In this document: positions 63,236-64,000 of the stretch, in pieces
How the letters are laid out: the number at the start of each line of letters is the position of its first letter
Position numbering within the stretch: position 1 is the stretch's first letter
Source of the DNA: Odontocerum albicorne
Lineage: Eukaryota > Arthropoda > Insecta > Trichoptera > Odontoceridae
DNA length: 64,000 bases
Assembly: GCA_949825065.1 (NCBI GenBank)
Contig: OX463865.1
Span: 20,817,115-20,881,114 of the forward strand
Direction: 5' to 3'
Made by a program: the position numbers and the translations under genes
The notes under the pieces: generated by a model
What the model was told of the DNA's origin: nothing
Databases searched by the model: none
The model's input: only the letters and a program-made list of their open reading frames with translations

Positions 63236-63256
63236 ATAAGTATTTCTTTGTTTCAG
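63236..63256 (+). promoter_or_regulatory. 3' splice site, recursive type
   Basis: ATTTCTTTGTTTCAG ends at 63256 and is followed directly by GTAAGT, like the 28214 junction. An ATAATAATAAG stretch upstream could supply a branch point. Confidence 0.5.
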
Positions 63257-63314
63257 GTAAGTGTTCAAAAATCATGAAAGACAATGTGAAATTCAACCTA
63301 ACCACGGAGTACTT
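63257..63314 (+). CDS. Candidate short recursive exon
   Basis: The 58-nt interval starts with GTAAGT and ends at a second donor, TACTTT|GTAAGT (63314/63315). An internal ATG opens MKDNVKFNLTTEYF to the donor. Size and layout (acceptor, regenerated donor, short exon, second donor) match recursive exons of long introns. Coding status and host gene are unknown. Both candidates lie on the plus strand, consistent with one long intron spanning the window. Confidence 0.35.
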
Positions 63315-63349
63315 TGTAAGTAATTTAAATGTACTTATTGTAAGAAAAG

Positions 63350-64000
63350 TGTAACCGCTTCAACGGACTACTTGTTATACATTTTTGTTGTTTTAAATAG
63401 AATCTTGTCGACTTCTTACAATTTTGTTATATTTTTCTTATAATAACAATTATATACGTTTGTTGATAGCGTAAACTTTATAGGACTCATATGAAACAAG
63501 GTGAATCATATGATATCGAAAGGTTTGAGATCAGATAAGTAAATACATTTAAATAATATTATATATGCCCCCGCATAAAAAAAATCACAAATAATTTAGA
63601 AGGTGACGCTTTAGAGCATTCCCGAAGGTTTAATTATTCACTCGCTCCTTCAAGGGCAAAGTTAGCTCATTCCGGCATTTATTGGCTGAGTAGGATAAGG
63701 ATTCTTAGAATGATGTTCGATTATGCCTCGAAAAAAATTGATAGACTCGATCGTCGACTGACAAGTATCACGGGAATACATTATATTCCGAGGGGAGACG
63801 CTTATCGCCACGTTTTCTATTTATTGATAACATTTCCTTAAACGAGGTTTGTATTAAAGAAGTAAATACGTGTTACGTTTTTTTTTCGTTTCTTATAAAG
63901 TATTTTAATAATTATATTATTATCAACTGATAGTCATTGCAATTTGCTTATAAATACACCCATACCTCGATTTATGCAGTTTATTTTTAGCGTAGTTTTA
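63350..64000. other. No recognised feature
   Basis: AT-rich; GGCATTTATTGGCTGAGTAG near 63675 and neighbours match no family seen here. Confidence 0.4.

Overview
The window is AT-rich eukaryotic DNA with no operons, no ribosome-binding sites and no long host gene. Intact or decayed mariner elements, Penelope-like elements (PLEs), tRNA-headed SINEs, several non-LTR LINE families and abundant minisatellites point to an arthropod, most likely an insect; the order is a guess. It reads as intergenic or, more likely, long-intron sequence in which nearly all recognisable structure is mobile DNA at different stages of decay. I name repeat families locally (LINE-A to LINE-F, SINE-1 to SINE-3, PLE-1 and PLE-2) because I could not search a library.

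Layout. 0-5 kb: a dimeric tandem array, a 48-bp minisatellite, LINE-B, SINE-2, a PLE-1 copy split by a SINE, and two tail-to-tail LINE-D ends. 5-13 kb: mostly featureless AT-rich DNA with LINE-A, SINE-2 and LINE-E relics. 13-15 kb: a broken mariner with CGAGG-type ends inserted in a 69-bp array. 15-28 kb: LINE-D/A/B relics, a PLE-2 tail, minisatellites and a foldback element sitting against a LINE zinc-finger end. 28.2-28.3 kb: a candidate exon or recursive splice site. 29.06-31.64 kb: two full-length mariners sharing a single TA; the first has an uninterrupted 339-residue transposase and identical 31-bp ends. 32-37 kb: a GC island, an inverted pair of hammerhead-bearing PLE-2 ends, a 250-bp TA tract, a 55-bp array with higher-order structure and a mariner C-terminal fragment. 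37-48 kb: a dense cluster of LINE-A, SINE-1, SINE-3 and PLE-2. 49-50 kb: a 28-bp array. 51-57 kb: SINE-2 and three PLE-1 structures, one with a GIY-YIG endonuclease frame. 58.6-58.8 kb: a ubiquitin-RpL40 pseudogene. 60-63 kb: a second foldback element, a LINE-D tail, SINE-1, and a second candidate recursive splice site at 63.26 kb.

The main new observation is an excess of the octamer TACGAGTA/TACTCGTA: 20 copies by eye against roughly 2-3 expected. In several places a sister copy of the same repeat lacks exactly six bases, so TA has become TA-CGAG-TA. The local mariner family ends in CGAGG next to its TA target. The simplest reading is that these octamers are excision footprints of that family, i.e. 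scars of many departed mariners. Other strong points are hammerhead-ribozyme folds in PLE-2 ends, two AG|GTAAGT zero-length-exon junctions, and the possibly intact mariner.

Limits: repeat edges are estimated by eye to within about 10-30 bases, family names are inferential, and no host gene is firmly established.
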